Assembly (NCBI GenBank): GCA_020722815.1
Contig: DYKB01000037.1
Span: 1 to 62,172, forward strand
DNA from: Caldithrix sp.
GTDB lineage: Bacteria; Zhuqueibacterota; Zhuqueibacteria; Thermofontimicrobiales; Sulfurfontimicrobiaceae
Direction of reading: 5' to 3'
Length of the DNA: 62,172 nucleotides
Shown here in pieces: positions 20,524-29,052 of this stretch. The notes beneath the pieces were generated by a model. That model saw only the letters and a program-made list of their open reading frames with translations. It was not told the DNA's origin and ran no database searches. The position numbers and the translations under genes are program-made. Each line of letters begins with the position of its first letter. The stretch's first letter is position 1.

Positions 20524-20642
20524 AATAAACCCACCCCTGGCCCCTGTCCAGCAGGGGAATTGGGCTTTTTCCATTGAGTTTCGCCTGACATCACCGTTTC
20601 AGGTCAACTCCCTGGTGGGGATTTAGGGCATAGCCGTCAGGT
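20524..20642. repeat. Palindromic repeat segment, left part of a repeat island
   Basis: CCCCTG (20541-20546) pairs with CAGGGG (20552-20557), nested between CCCA (20530-20533) and TGGG (20561-20564). A second small stem is CCTGA / TCAGG around 20584-20604. GCCGTCAGGT at 20633-20642 is repeated inverted as ACCTGACGGC at 20859-20868. Such G/C-rich intergenic palindromes are typical REP-like mobile repeats. Confidence 0.5.
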
Positions 20643-20675
20643 AAAGGCTGTAAATCATTAATAAACAAATGAATA

Positions 20676-20815
20676 GCCACGAGCTTAAGGTCGTGGATCA
20701 TCATGCTCCCCCAATATTAAAGTGGGTTTTAACCCACAGGAGTTTAATGACCCGGGCTTAAAAGCCCGGTGATTATGGGGAGGCGTGCATGGAACAACAC
20801 GCTAAAGCTCGTGGC
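20676..20815. mobile_element. 140-bp multi-hairpin palindromic element (REP/RAYT-type, non-autonomous)
   Basis: The outer arms GCCACGAGCTT (20676-20686) and AAGCTCGTGGC (20805-20815) are perfect inverted repeats. Inside lie further stems: CCACGA/TCGTGG (20677-20682 with 20691-20696), GTGGGTT/AACCCAC (20722-20737), CCGGGCTT/AAGCCCGG (20752-20769) and GCGTG/CACGC (20783-20802). This chain of palindromes resembles repeats mobilised by REP-associated tyrosine transposases. No transposase gene is nearby and no target duplication is evident. Confidence 0.6.
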
Positions 20816-20995
20816 AATTCAATTATAACTTATTGAAATCTATATTGTTATCATTTTAACCTGACGGCAATGAGATTTAGGGGGGCAGATTTTTGTAAAT
20901 CCGAAAACCATTTCGCCATGAGTATAATTTGCAGTAAAATCGCAATCATGCTTTCATTGGACAACCGGGTAAGCGATGCCGGGGATGAAAATTTA

Positions 20996-21604
20996 ATGAA
21001 ATTTTTGAGATATATCTATTTGCCAATCTTTTGCTGGATTCTCACTTTGCCAATATGCGCAAAAATCCTGCTCGCTCAGGATTCTCCTGTTTCGTCAATT
21101 ACATCAGCGATAAAGGATAAGCTTTACGATGAAATTGAAAAATACACGCAACAAAGAAATCACGAAATAATAAAATTGCGTCAGATGCGGAAGGGCATTG
21201 AAAGCCTGTTAGTCGAGAAAAAATTAATTTCTGAGGAAAAGGAGCAAAGAAGTAAAAAATTAAAAAGAATTCAGCTTTTTTTGCTCAATGAAATTTCATT
21301 ACTTCATAGTGAAAAAAGAATCCTGCTTAACCAATATGATGCCCTGAAGAGCTTAAAAATTCGTTATGAAGTTGAAGCGGTTATCACGGAAACTGATAGA
21401 AAAATATTTAATCAGTATTTACAATTCATTCTGATTAAAGTGGATAAGATTAATCAATCAATACGGGCGCGGGAAGCATTGCTGAATCGCATTCATATCT
21501 CTATTGAAAGGGAGAAATCCCGGATCGATTGGCAAGGTTTTGTTGGAGCAGGATTGGGTATAATTTTATTAGTTCTCGTGAGCTGGCGATTTTTACAGAT
21601 GTAA
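20996..21604 (+). CDS. Coiled-coil protein with N-terminal signal and C-terminal membrane anchor
   Basis: 202 residues from the ATG at 20996, preferred over an upstream ATG at 20870 because the protein then opens with a basic residue and a hydrophobic signal (MKFLRYIYLPIFCWILTL...). The first 42 codons of the longer frame would run into the repeat island. After the signal, about 130 residues are highly charged and helical ('EKYTQQRNHEIIKLRQMRKG', 'ISEEKEQRSKKLKRIQ'), a probable coiled coil. A C-terminal transmembrane helix follows ('FVGAGLGIILLVLVSWRF'). I do not recognise the family. It is isolated on the + strand. Confidence 0.6.
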   Translation: MKFLRYIYLPIFCWILTLPICAKILLAQDSPVSSITSAIKDKLYDEIEKYTQQRNHEIIKLRQMRKGIESLLVEKKLISEEKEQRSKKLKRIQLFLLNEISLLHSEKRILLNQYDALKSLKIRYEVEAVITETDRKIFNQYLQFILIKVDKINQSIRAREALLNRIHISIEREKSRIDWQGFVGAGLGIILLVLVSWRFLQM

Positions 21605-21748
21605 AATTATGTTCAAGTTTGCCAGTTGGTGTCTTCAAAAGGATTTTTTGAGTTTATATTAGAAAGTAAATACGAATGATAGTTATGCAGAACTCAATTT
21701 GGCAGAAAAATTGGCCTTCTTCTGTTGATTTAGCCTTAGCGACTTAGA

Positions 21749-22519
21749 TTACAGCGGTTTATTACGTTGATTGTGCTGTGCTTCCCAGACTTTTATATAT
21801 AGAAGCTGCGTGGAGAAGGCAGAAAGGATGGCTAAAATTAATCCCTGAAAGCCATCTTTATAGCCTTTATTGCTAAAATACATCCGGATAAATTTAAAGA
21901 ACGGATTAAAAATTAAATTATACCAGCGAACCTGTTTATTCCCCAGCCGTTGTATTTTTTGAGGACAATCTAATGACGTGTAATGATTGATTTTTTCCAC
22001 ATGTTGCTTGATGGTATCAATTGAATGATGATAAAGAACGCCTTTGAGGTAGCCGATTTCTCCCCGAACGGAAAAACCTTCATGCACAAGGCGCGGCTCA
22101 ATAAAGACATCTTCAGCGCGAAAGAGACGCAATTGATAATCCGGGTACCAGCCAGAATGTTCAATCCAGCGTCCACTATATCGGGTTTTACGGGGTACAA
22201 AATAACCATTTTTTGAATTTCTGTCATTGATAATAGTTAAAATCTCATTTTTTAGCTCCTCTGACACGATTTCATCGGCATCGATGCTGAAAATCCAGGG
22301 GTAAGAGGCGTGTTCAATTGATCGCATTCGTTGCTTATAATAGCCTTCCCAGGGGTATTTATAAATTCGGTCGGTATAACGGAGACAAATTTTTTCCGTA
22401 GCGTCAGTGCTAAATGCATCAATTACAACAATTTCATCTGCCCATTCAATACTTTTTAACACGGGTTCAATTCGCTGCGCTTCATTTAAAACAATCATGA
22501 CTACAGAAAGGTGATTCAA
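21749..22519 (-). CDS. Family 2 glycosyltransferase, WaaE/KdtX-like
   Basis: A 256-residue GT2 enzyme with 'SVVMIVLNEAQRIEPVLKSI' at the N-terminus and the nucleotide-sugar binding signature 'DEIVVIDAFSTDATEKI'. The DxD-type motif is 'SIDADE', followed by 'VHEGF'. The pattern matches the lipopolysaccharide core glucosyltransferase WaaE/KdtX group. The start is TTG at 22519 with GAGGG 7 nt upstream. A C-terminal hydrophobic or amphipathic segment suggests membrane association. It likely adds a sugar to LPS core or another envelope glycan; donor and acceptor are not readable. Confidence 0.85.
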   Translation of the reverse strand: MNHLSVVMIVLNEAQRIEPVLKSIEWADEIVVIDAFSTDATEKICLRYTDRIYKYPWEGYYKQRMRSIEHASYPWIFSIDADEIVSEELKNEILTIINDRNSKNGYFVPRKTRYSGRWIEHSGWYPDYQLRLFRAEDVFIEPRLVHEGFSVRGEIGYLKGVLYHHSIDTIKQHVEKINHYTSLDCPQKIQRLGNKQVRWYNLIFNPFFKFIRMYFSNKGYKDGFQGLILAILSAFSTQLLYIKVWEAQHNQRNKPL

Positions 22520-22595
22520 AGATTTACCCTCGTCAGTAAATATTTATTATTCAAAGATCATTTATAAATGCGTCCACTCTAAAAAGATGAAAGCC

Positions 22596-22695
22596 TGTCA
22601 TTCCGAGCGAAGCGAAGAATATCGTAACGCATTGAAATATATAGATTTTTCAATGCGCTTCGCCAGGTTTACCCTGAGCGCATTCTTAGGGGGCA
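22596..22695. repeat. Dispersed intergenic repeat, copy 1
   Basis: The segment opens with TGTCATTCCGAGCGAAGCGA and contains an internal hairpin: CGCATTGA pairs with TCAATGCG across an AT-rich loop near 22628-22657. The 'cattccgagcgaagcgaagaat' motif reappears inverted at 40625-40650 in this window, so it is a repeat family rather than a gene. Confidence 0.5.
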
Positions 22696-22748
22696 CATTG
22701 CAAAAAAACTTTTAAGCGAAAACTCATAACGATTACTTAAATATCATC

Positions 22749-23738
22749 TTACTCCAGACGAACATTATCCAGATAAAATTCGAAATGTTCACGCGGTCGA
22801 CTAATAAAGAAGACAATTCGTGAGATTCCTTTCAGATCAAAAGGCGGCTTTTCCGCTTTGCGTAATTGTATTTTATTCAATTCGAATTTTATTTCGTTTA
22901 AGCCGGGCTGAATTTCCGGCGTTAAATAAATTCGGTCACCTTTGCCATCATTCATCGAGTCGTTATCCAGTCGGACATGTAAACGAAATACCTGATCAGC
23001 CGGGTTAAAAATCGAAAAAGCAAAGTATTGGTGGTAACGCCAGTCTGCTGGCAGATAATCAAACATAACGCCGGGGTAATTAAAAATACCGGTTCGAACT
23101 TTTAATGAACAGTTCCCATGAGTCGCATGTTGTGAGCTGATTTCATAAATAGTTTCCGGATTGGTTACCCAGCGTTTCAACTCCCAATTGCCCTCGAATG
23201 ATGCCAGTTGAGGAAATTGATTTTGCCATCGGATCTTATTTATCACGGCATAACCCCAACCATAGAAAATATCGAGCGTAAAAAATAAAATAACAACTGT
23301 CAAGCCATAGCCCAGGATCTTCTTTATGGAAAATCCGGAATGATTCGTTTTGATATTCCAGAAATAAAGGATACCATTGATACTTAAAATTCCCCAGACA
23401 TTCATCAAAACATCAGCGATTTCAAATGCCCGGTGAAAAAATGGCTGGATCACTTCAAAAACGAAACTGATCACTAACCCGATACCGATGGAAATTGCAA
23501 AACTGTGGTCCGGCCATTGGTTTACTGAATACCTGTTGAGATTAACAAGTTTGAGAATCAAAAAACCGAGCAAAAGAAACATGAAATAATGAGAATCGCT
23601 GAGTATTTGATATAATAATGGATCCCGTTGAATTTTCGATAAATTTATAAAAAGCAGTGAAGCAACCAGAATCAGACTTCCCAGCAGGTAGAATATTTTA
23701 TATGCGCGTTTTAAATTTTGTTTTAGTTGTTGGTGCAT
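22749..23738 (-). CDS. VanZ-like membrane protein fused to a beta-rich C-terminal domain
   Basis: 329 residues. About five hydrophobic helices occupy residues 15-165, with the VanZ-family pattern 'FEVIQPFFHRAFEIADVLMN' followed by 'WGILSING'. From about 190 onward the protein is soluble and beta-rich ('SLKVRTGIFNYPGVMFDYLP', 'FRLHVRLDND', 'ISRIVFFISRPREHFEFYLD'), resembling a carbohydrate-binding or CIA30-like jelly roll, presumably periplasmic. VanZ proteins are loosely linked to envelope and glycopeptide phenotypes. The combination suggests recognition of an envelope glycan, which is inference. No good ribosome site lies at normal spacing before the ATG; GGAG is about 20 nt upstream, so the start is uncertain. 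Confidence 0.65.
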   Translation of the reverse strand: MHQQLKQNLKRAYKIFYLLGSLILVASLLFINLSKIQRDPLLYQILSDSHYFMFLLLGFLILKLVNLNRYSVNQWPDHSFAISIGIGLVISFVFEVIQPFFHRAFEIADVLMNVWGILSINGILYFWNIKTNHSGFSIKKILGYGLTVVILFFTLDIFYGWGYAVINKIRWQNQFPQLASFEGNWELKRWVTNPETIYEISSQHATHGNCSLKVRTGIFNYPGVMFDYLPADWRYHQYFAFSIFNPADQVFRLHVRLDNDSMNDGKGDRIYLTPEIQPGLNEIKFELNKIQLRKAEKPPFDLKGISRIVFFISRPREHFEFYLDNVRLE

Positions 23739-23768
23739 CCAGATTGCTATTGAATTTCTCCTTAAAAA

Positions 23769-25115
23769 TTATTCTGCAGTTTTCTTTTCCCACTTCAGAT
23801 CAAATTTTAATTCCAATTTTTGATTTTCCCGGATGAGATTGATCTGAATCGGATCATCCCAATTTTTTGTATCGAGATACTTCTTTAGTTCAACCAATGT
23901 CTTAAATTCTTTGCCATCAATTGCCGTAATAATATCACCTTTCTGTAATTGATTTTTTTCGGCAATGGATTCAGGAAAGATAATGTTGAGCGCAAAACCA
24001 TTTTCGCTTTTTTCGTCCAATCGAACGCCCAATGTTGGATATGCTGGTTTATCTTCCATATCGGGTACACCCCAGAGAAAATCAGCCAGGCTCCGGATGA
24101 CAATATAATGAGGGGTATCATCAGTGGAAGCCATCATTTTTTGCATGGCGGGTGGCATTTTATCCTTTTTCTCGTTTTCATCCTTTTCGGTTTTTCGATG
24201 CTTGTGCATGGTTTCCATCAGCGTCTCTTGCTTCTTTTGGGGGACATCGACGGCAATAACCGAAGCAAAGGGGAAACCACTTCGTTTCTGGATAATCTTT
24301 CCTATTCCAAGATTGTAAGCGATATGTCCACTGCCAGCAAGAAGCACAATGGTCGCCTGTGGATTCTCATTCGCTGCCCGAATAACACCTTCTGCCATAG
24401 CCGCATCCCAAAGGCATTGTGCCTGGTACCGTGTATTAAAAAGTTCGGGAGTGAGTGCATCAGAACCTGTAAAGTAAACTTTCACTAAAAATCGATGTTC
24501 AATACTTGTCGTATCGATTTCGGGAATTGATTTTAATTCGTCCGGAGTCAGACCCTTCAATCCCATTTTTCCGACCTTTGAAACATAGTCGCGTTTAATA
24601 TTGACGCCATAGAGTTTTATCTTCTTTTCCCGGGCATATTCAAAAATGGGCTGATACATCCGGTAATTATAGCCCCAACTATCATACCAACCGGTGGAAT
24701 CCATAAATTCCGTGGCTGGAAATTTTTCGTCGATAAAAGCCTGGAGTGGTTGATTTTGATGCGGCATGAACATTTCCAGCGCGATACAAACTTTTTGCCC
24801 GGCTTCAACCAACCCCTTGATAACCTCAAATTCAACCCGATGATGTTCATTGTTGGTGTGACTTTCACCCACCATCACAATGCGTTTCGTTTTCAGTCTT
24901 TCAAAAAAATCGACTGGTAAAATATGCTGCTTTTCCGCTGTATCGAAAATCTGATTCAGCTTTACGGCAACGAAATCATATTTGGTAGCCGAATTACCAA
25001 GCGGTAGTCGATTAACATTAAAATCGTCTTCTTCGGCTAACAAACTAAAGGCCAGAAAAGCAAAAAAGATAAATTTAAAAAAGAAATGATATCGTTTCGT
25101 TTGATAAAAAAACAT
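23769..25115 (-). CDS. ChaN/Tiki-like haem-binding-family protein with C-terminal PDZ domain
   Basis: 448 residues from the ATG at 25115, chosen because GGAGGAG lies 6 nt upstream and a signal peptide then starts at once; an in-frame ATG at 25151 lacks this. The ChaN-like fold (about 55-300) has 'IVMVGESHTNNEHH', 'CIALEMFMPHQNQPLQAFID', 'YDSWGYNYRMYQPIFEYARE' and 'VLLAGSGHIAYN'. ChaN proteins bind haem cofactors; the wider superfamily includes Tiki-type proteases that use a GxxH motif. A charged linker ('KHRKTEKDENEKKDK') leads to a PDZ domain (about 355-440, 'LGVRLDEKSENG', 'KGDIITAIDGKEF'). The PDZ fusion suggests a periplasmic proteolytic or quality-control role as well as haem handling. 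There is no lipobox Cys, unlike ChaN. Confidence 0.8.
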   Translation of the reverse strand: MFFYQTKRYHFFFKFIFFAFLAFSLLAEEDDFNVNRLPLGNSATKYDFVAVKLNQIFDTAEKQHILPVDFFERLKTKRIVMVGESHTNNEHHRVEFEVIKGLVEAGQKVCIALEMFMPHQNQPLQAFIDEKFPATEFMDSTGWYDSWGYNYRMYQPIFEYAREKKIKLYGVNIKRDYVSKVGKMGLKGLTPDELKSIPEIDTTSIEHRFLVKVYFTGSDALTPELFNTRYQAQCLWDAAMAEGVIRAANENPQATIVLLAGSGHIAYNLGIGKIIQKRSGFPFASVIAVDVPQKKQETLMETMHKHRKTEKDENEKKDKMPPAMQKMMASTDDTPHYIVIRSLADFLWGVPDMEDKPAYPTLGVRLDEKSENGFALNIIFPESIAEKNQLQKGDIITAIDGKEFKTLVELKKYLDTKNWDDPIQINLIRENQKLELKFDLKWEKKTAE

Positions 25116-25303
25116 TTTCAACTCCTCCGTAGAATCCCCAATTAGTGACATCTGAATTTAAAGATTGAAATTTATGAAAATTATATTAAAAATCAAGGGA
25201 AATAATGCATTTCCTTGTTCAACGTTGAAATACGTTAAAAGTTTAATTATATTTGATATTGGATGAAAACCGGCAGATTTTTTTAAGATTGAAATGGATA
25301 AAC

Positions 25304-25340
25304 ATATAAAAAAAGAGGGTGCATAAAGCGCACCCTCCTT
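25304..25340 (-). terminator. Rho-independent terminator for the small sorting-domain gene
   Basis: GAGGGTGC (25315-25322) pairs with GCACCCTC (25330-25337). Read on the minus strand the stem is followed by a run of seven T residues (complement of 25308-25314). It lies about 40 nt downstream of the minus-strand gene ending at 25380. Confidence 0.85.
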
Positions 25341-25379
25341 CTGGGGTTAGGAGATTCAAAAATCAAATTTGGGGGTTGT

Positions 25380-26066
25380 TTATCGGATTAGTTCAATCCG
25401 TCTGGTTTCTGTATGCTGGCCAATCATTATCTGATAAAAGTAGGTTCCACCTGGCACAACGAGGCCGAGATTATCCAGACCGTCCCAGGAAATACGATAG
25501 TGGCCGGTTTCGACGACATCATCAACGAGATTTTTCACCAATTGACCTAACATATTAAAGACACTCAGGTTTACTTTATCTGCCTTTGGGATATTGAAGC
25601 CAAGCGAATCAACTGCATCATAAATTGTGGATACATTCTGTTCAAAAACCGATTCTTTTGTATTCAAAGCATTAATTGAAATTGGTGGCGAATATTGACT
25701 TTCCAATTTTTCATCGGTATACTTTAAACGATAAAAATATTTAGCAGCGGGTGGTTTAAAATCATAATAAGTATATTTAACTATTTGTGAATCCAATACA
25801 CACCGCCGAACCTGGTCTATTTTTTGAAAATCACAACAATTCTGGCTTCGTTCAACTTCTAATTCCAGAGGGGCATTTGATTCTGCGAAATACCAGGTGA
25901 TTTGAATGACATCCGCCGAACGGATGCTGTCAATTTGCACGATATTGAATCGGAAATGGTTGCTGCCCTGGTTAAATTCTGCTGCATAACCTGCTTGGCA
26001 TAGCTGGATCAAATAAAATAGAAAACAGGCACTCCAAAGAATAAAATAGTAATTTTTTGTTCTCAT
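25380..26066 (-). CDS. Small secreted protein with FlgD-like/type IX-like C-terminal sorting domain
   Basis: 228 residues from the ATG at 26066, which has GAGGA upstream and starts a signal peptide (MRTKNYYFILWSACFLFYLI...); a GTG at 26081 is a weaker choice. The middle reads as one FN3-like beta domain ('ADVIQITWYFAESNAPLELE', 'KYFYRLKYTDE') with a 'CC' pair and one further Cys. Residues from about 160 form a sorting or FlgD-Ig-like domain ('VNLSVFNMLGQLVKNLVDD', 'SWDGLDNLGLVVPGGTYFYQ', ending 'RRIELIR'). It is monocistronic, with its own terminator. Confidence 0.75.
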   Translation of the reverse strand: MRTKNYYFILWSACFLFYLIQLCQAGYAAEFNQGSNHFRFNIVQIDSIRSADVIQITWYFAESNAPLELEVERSQNCCDFQKIDQVRRCVLDSQIVKYTYYDFKPPAAKYFYRLKYTDEKLESQYSPPISINALNTKESVFEQNVSTIYDAVDSLGFNIPKADKVNLSVFNMLGQLVKNLVDDVVETGHYRISWDGLDNLGLVVPGGTYFYQIMIGQHTETRRIELIR

Positions 26067-26221
26067 ACGCTGTTTCCTCACTCTTTCTTTTAAAATGATT
26101 ATACAAAGTGAGTCATAACTTCCAATAATGAGTTAGAATGTTGTTTCACCTTATTTAAATACAAACGCCATACCATTTTTAAAAACGTTGAAAAAAATAG
26201 GCCTAATTCTCTATTTTACAA

Positions 26222-26285
26222 TAAAATAAAAAACCCTTTTCAAATTGATAATACAGGTATCTGATATTACGATTTCAAAAGGGTT
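26222..26285 (-). terminator. Terminator at the end of the exopolysaccharide locus
   Basis: On the minus strand, AACCCTTTTGAAATCG pairs with CAATTTGAAAAGGGTT, a long stem with one mismatch near its base-distal end, followed by a T-rich tract (complement of 26222-26233). It lies about 60 nt past the last gene of the polysaccharide cluster (stop at 26348). Confidence 0.75.
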
Positions 26286-26347
26286 ATCAGTTAATTTCCA
26301 GATTGTAAAATAAATTCAGAATCGTGTCATCATTAACCGTATTGGAA

Positions 26348-27880
26348 TCACCATTTTGCAATGATTTCCTGTAATTGATTATCTTTGAGATAGGATTTTA
26401 TCGTCGTAATGAAAAAACCATGTATTTTTCGAACATGAACCTGAGAGCCATTTTCAATGCTCCTGATGGGGTTCGATGTTCGAAGGGTAAAATAAAGTTG
26501 TCGCTTGCCGGTAACCGAAAGGATTATTCTTCTTTTGTCCAGTAACCGAATTAATTTGAATTGAGAAAAATAGCCTTCAATTTTTTCCAGTTGTCCTTTT
26601 TTTACGAAAATAGTGGCGCGGAGATGTGGTTGACAGTTTTTCATCTCCAGCCAGGTTTTGGAATATGAAACGAGTTCAAAAAGGACATTGGATTTAATAC
26701 GTGTATTGGCATAAGGCGGAATGATATAGTCCCGATAAATGCCCGGATCACCATCTTTGCCATCTTCGGCGGCTTTGATGATATTATATGCTTCACGGGC
26801 GGTGATATAATGTAATTTATAATTTTTACCATCATTATATTTGGTTTCCAGATAACCAAACATTTTTTGCATCTCTTCCCCAAACAGGGATTTCCAGTTG
26901 CGCGGATTGGCACCGTGCGTATGCACCTTGACAAAAATCCATTCTGGCCGCCCTTTAATGTGGATATTGGCATTAATCCATTCATCAATCCGGGCGATAG
27001 TTGGCGGATTCGTATCACTAATATCACCGTTTTCGATGGAAGGCATATACCGATGATTTGTTCCATTCCAGGTGAGCAGCAATGGCCCCTGAATAAGCAG
27101 AAAATCATTACGATTTCGTGTTCCCACGCGAGCATCTACTCCATCATTATGTGATTTGGGTTTGTGGGGTTCATCTTTCGCATAGTAGATACTGTTAATT
27201 TTTTTTGTTTGCATCGGTTGCGGTGCTGATGGCAGGGTAAAATCAGCAAAACAGCCACATTTTTGTAAAATCGTCAATTCATCATTCACCCCGCACCACA
27301 TCCCTTTGGGATGCGAATTATCCAGTGCCCAATTTCCGTGAATAAAGGCAAAGTGTTGTTTGGGCGATTGTTCAGCGGTAATGGAAGCGCCGCGTTTGCT
27401 AAAATCCCGCTTTGCCTCCTCCAGTTTATTGGCTAAACCGTCAGAAGTATCGTTTTGGTGATGAAGATGAACCTCAATTTCGCCGAAACCTCTAAAGCAT
27501 AAATTGGATAAATCTGCCAGAAATGCTAAATCCTGTTCGCACGGATAAAACCAGGTATGTTGCGGACATCGATCATCGGCGTCATGATGATTTTGTACCA
27601 GTTTTGGATATTCGTAATTCCAATGTTTCATACGTTCCCACGCCTGGGCTTTGGTAGCCTTTTCATTATAAGGTTCGAAATGATCGACGAATATAAAAAG
27701 AACATGTTTTACCTGGTCCGGCTGATGAACCAATTGCTTTTGCTCTTTTTTAAATTTTAAATATGAAAAAAACCAGATATAACCATTTTTTTTATAAAAA
27801 TAGATATATCCAAAATAACTGACGAATAGTATAATGCTTAAGAGGGGCAAGGTAATCAGAATATAAAGTAGATAATTCAA
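26348..27880 (-). CDS. Membrane-anchored polysaccharide-deacetylase-like protein ('VDHFEP' family)
   Basis: 510 residues from a TTG at 27880. That start is chosen because GGAGG of the upstream gene's last codons lies 9 nt before it, whereas the ATG at 27937 is buried 55 nt inside the upstream gene. An N-terminal anchor helix begins immediately (NYLLYILITLPLLSIILFVS). The catalytic-looking region has 'VLFIFVDHFEP', 'EIEVHLHHQND', 'FAFIHGNWALDNSHPKGMWC' and 'WIFVKVHTHGANPRNW'. This is the NodB-like layout of metal-binding Asp/His motifs seen in carbohydrate esterase-type proteins of polysaccharide loci. Probable role: trimming N-acetyl groups of the exported polysaccharide at the membrane. Activity is inferred. 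Confidence 0.65.
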   Translation of the reverse strand: MNYLLYILITLPLLSIILFVSYFGYIYFYKKNGYIWFFSYLKFKKEQKQLVHQPDQVKHVLFIFVDHFEPYNEKATKAQAWERMKHWNYEYPKLVQNHHDADDRCPQHTWFYPCEQDLAFLADLSNLCFRGFGEIEVHLHHQNDTSDGLANKLEEAKRDFSKRGASITAEQSPKQHFAFIHGNWALDNSHPKGMWCGVNDELTILQKCGCFADFTLPSAPQPMQTKKINSIYYAKDEPHKPKSHNDGVDARVGTRNRNDFLLIQGPLLLTWNGTNHRYMPSIENGDISDTNPPTIARIDEWINANIHIKGRPEWIFVKVHTHGANPRNWKSLFGEEMQKMFGYLETKYNDGKNYKLHYITAREAYNIIKAAEDGKDGDPGIYRDYIIPPYANTRIKSNVLFELVSYSKTWLEMKNCQPHLRATIFVKKGQLEKIEGYFSQFKLIRLLDKRRIILSVTGKRQLYFTLRTSNPIRSIENGSQVHVRKIHGFFITTIKSYLKDNQLQEIIAKW

Positions 27881-27882
27881 TA

Positions 27883-29040
27883 TTATTTTCCTCCGTGCAT
27901 AATTATTTCTGAAATTTTTTCGACTCTGTTTTCCCATGATTCGTGTTCAATAAATTTAAATCGCTCTTGATATGGAACCGGCCCCTTCTCTTTTAATGCC
28001 AGTTCGATTTTTTGAATAAAGTCATCGGCGCCCGCTACCACATACAGGACTTTCCGAAACAGGTTCACTTCCGGAGAATCGGTTGCGACCACCGGCGTTC
28101 CCGCCGCCAGATATTCACGTAACTTAATGTGATTCATATTTTTGGTCAGATCGTTGAGAATATAGGGTAAAAGTGCCACATCAAAGATTTTATTATAGCG
28201 TGGCAGTTCTTCATACAGTTTACGACCAAGAAAATAGACATTTTTCAAACTACTTAATCGGGTGATGTCGGTTTTCACATTACCAATTAACAAAAATGAC
28301 CAATCCGGCCGGGCTTCGGCTGCTTTTGCTATCAGATCGAGATTTACCCAATTGTCAATTAACCCATAAAAGCCAATTATGGGATGTGGAATATGACGGG
28401 TATCCTCCGGCACCGGCAAATTTTTGTCCACCGCCTGTTTAAAATGGGTGATATCGACGCCATGCGGGCTGTGAAAGGTTTTAGTTGGATTGTAAATCCT
28501 TTTACTTTCATAAAGTCCAATCGAAGTGGTAAAGATAATATCGGCTTTTTTGATAAGCGCTTCTTCCTGTTTTTGGATGGCGTCTTTCGGGACACCTTCG
28601 AAAGCAACATATTCATCAACACAATAATAAACAACTTTGGATTCATTAAATTTACCAACCAGATTTACGGTGTTGGGTAAATAAGACCAAAAAATTGGAT
28701 TTTTCATTTTTAATTTTTTTAAATAAAAATTGATATAACCGACCAACAGTTTTTTATTGATGGCCTGATATAATTCTGAATCATGAAAGGGAATGACAAT
28801 TGGTGTAAAGATCCAGATATTTTCCGCCGCTTGTTCAATCCCTTTGGTAAAACGCGAAAATTTGGAAACCATTCGTTTCACATCGCTTTTATTTACTTTA
28901 GGTTTACGAAGCCCCAGGGAATTAATATAAAGAATGCGATTTTTTTTCGATAAAATACGGGCAAGATGCGTTTGACTTGTTGATAAACCACATCCCCAGT
29001 CATCGGCTGAAAAATATAGAATATCCTGACCCTCGATCAT
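27883..29040 (-). CDS. Glycosyltransferase (GT-B fold), tandem paralogue 1
   Basis: A 385-residue GT-B enzyme. It opens 'DILYFSADDWGCGLSTSQTH' and carries the C-terminal donor-binding region 'IKLREYLAAGTPVVATDSPE', with 'PHPIIGFYGLIDNWVNLDLI' at the domain junction. It is highly similar along its length to the next gene (29053), so it arose by tandem duplication. AAGGAGG lies 7 nt before the ATG. It presumably adds one sugar of the repeat unit at the cytoplasmic face. Confidence 0.85.
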   Translation of the reverse strand: MIEGQDILYFSADDWGCGLSTSQTHLARILSKKNRILYINSLGLRKPKVNKSDVKRMVSKFSRFTKGIEQAAENIWIFTPIVIPFHDSELYQAINKKLLVGYINFYLKKLKMKNPIFWSYLPNTVNLVGKFNESKVVYYCVDEYVAFEGVPKDAIQKQEEALIKKADIIFTTSIGLYESKRIYNPTKTFHSPHGVDITHFKQAVDKNLPVPEDTRHIPHPIIGFYGLIDNWVNLDLIAKAAEARPDWSFLLIGNVKTDITRLSSLKNVYFLGRKLYEELPRYNKIFDVALLPYILNDLTKNMNHIKLREYLAAGTPVVATDSPEVNLFRKVLYVVAGADDFIQKIELALKEKGPVPYQERFKFIEHESWENRVEKISEIIMHGGK

Positions 29041-29052
29041 GTTGATTCCTCC

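Noticed and set aside
20870..20995. Upstream ATG extending the coiled-coil gene by 42 codons
   Set aside because: The extension abuts the palindromic repeat island, lacks a ribosome site and hides the signal peptide.
23949..24488. 179-codon + strand frame opposite the ChaN-PDZ gene
   Set aside because: It is antisense to strongly conserved motifs of the real gene and has no start signal.
27881..27937. ATG at 27937 as start of the membrane-anchored deacetylase-like gene
   Set aside because: It lies inside the upstream glycosyltransferase gene without a ribosome site. The TTG at 27880 has GGAGG at good spacing and starts the anchor helix directly.
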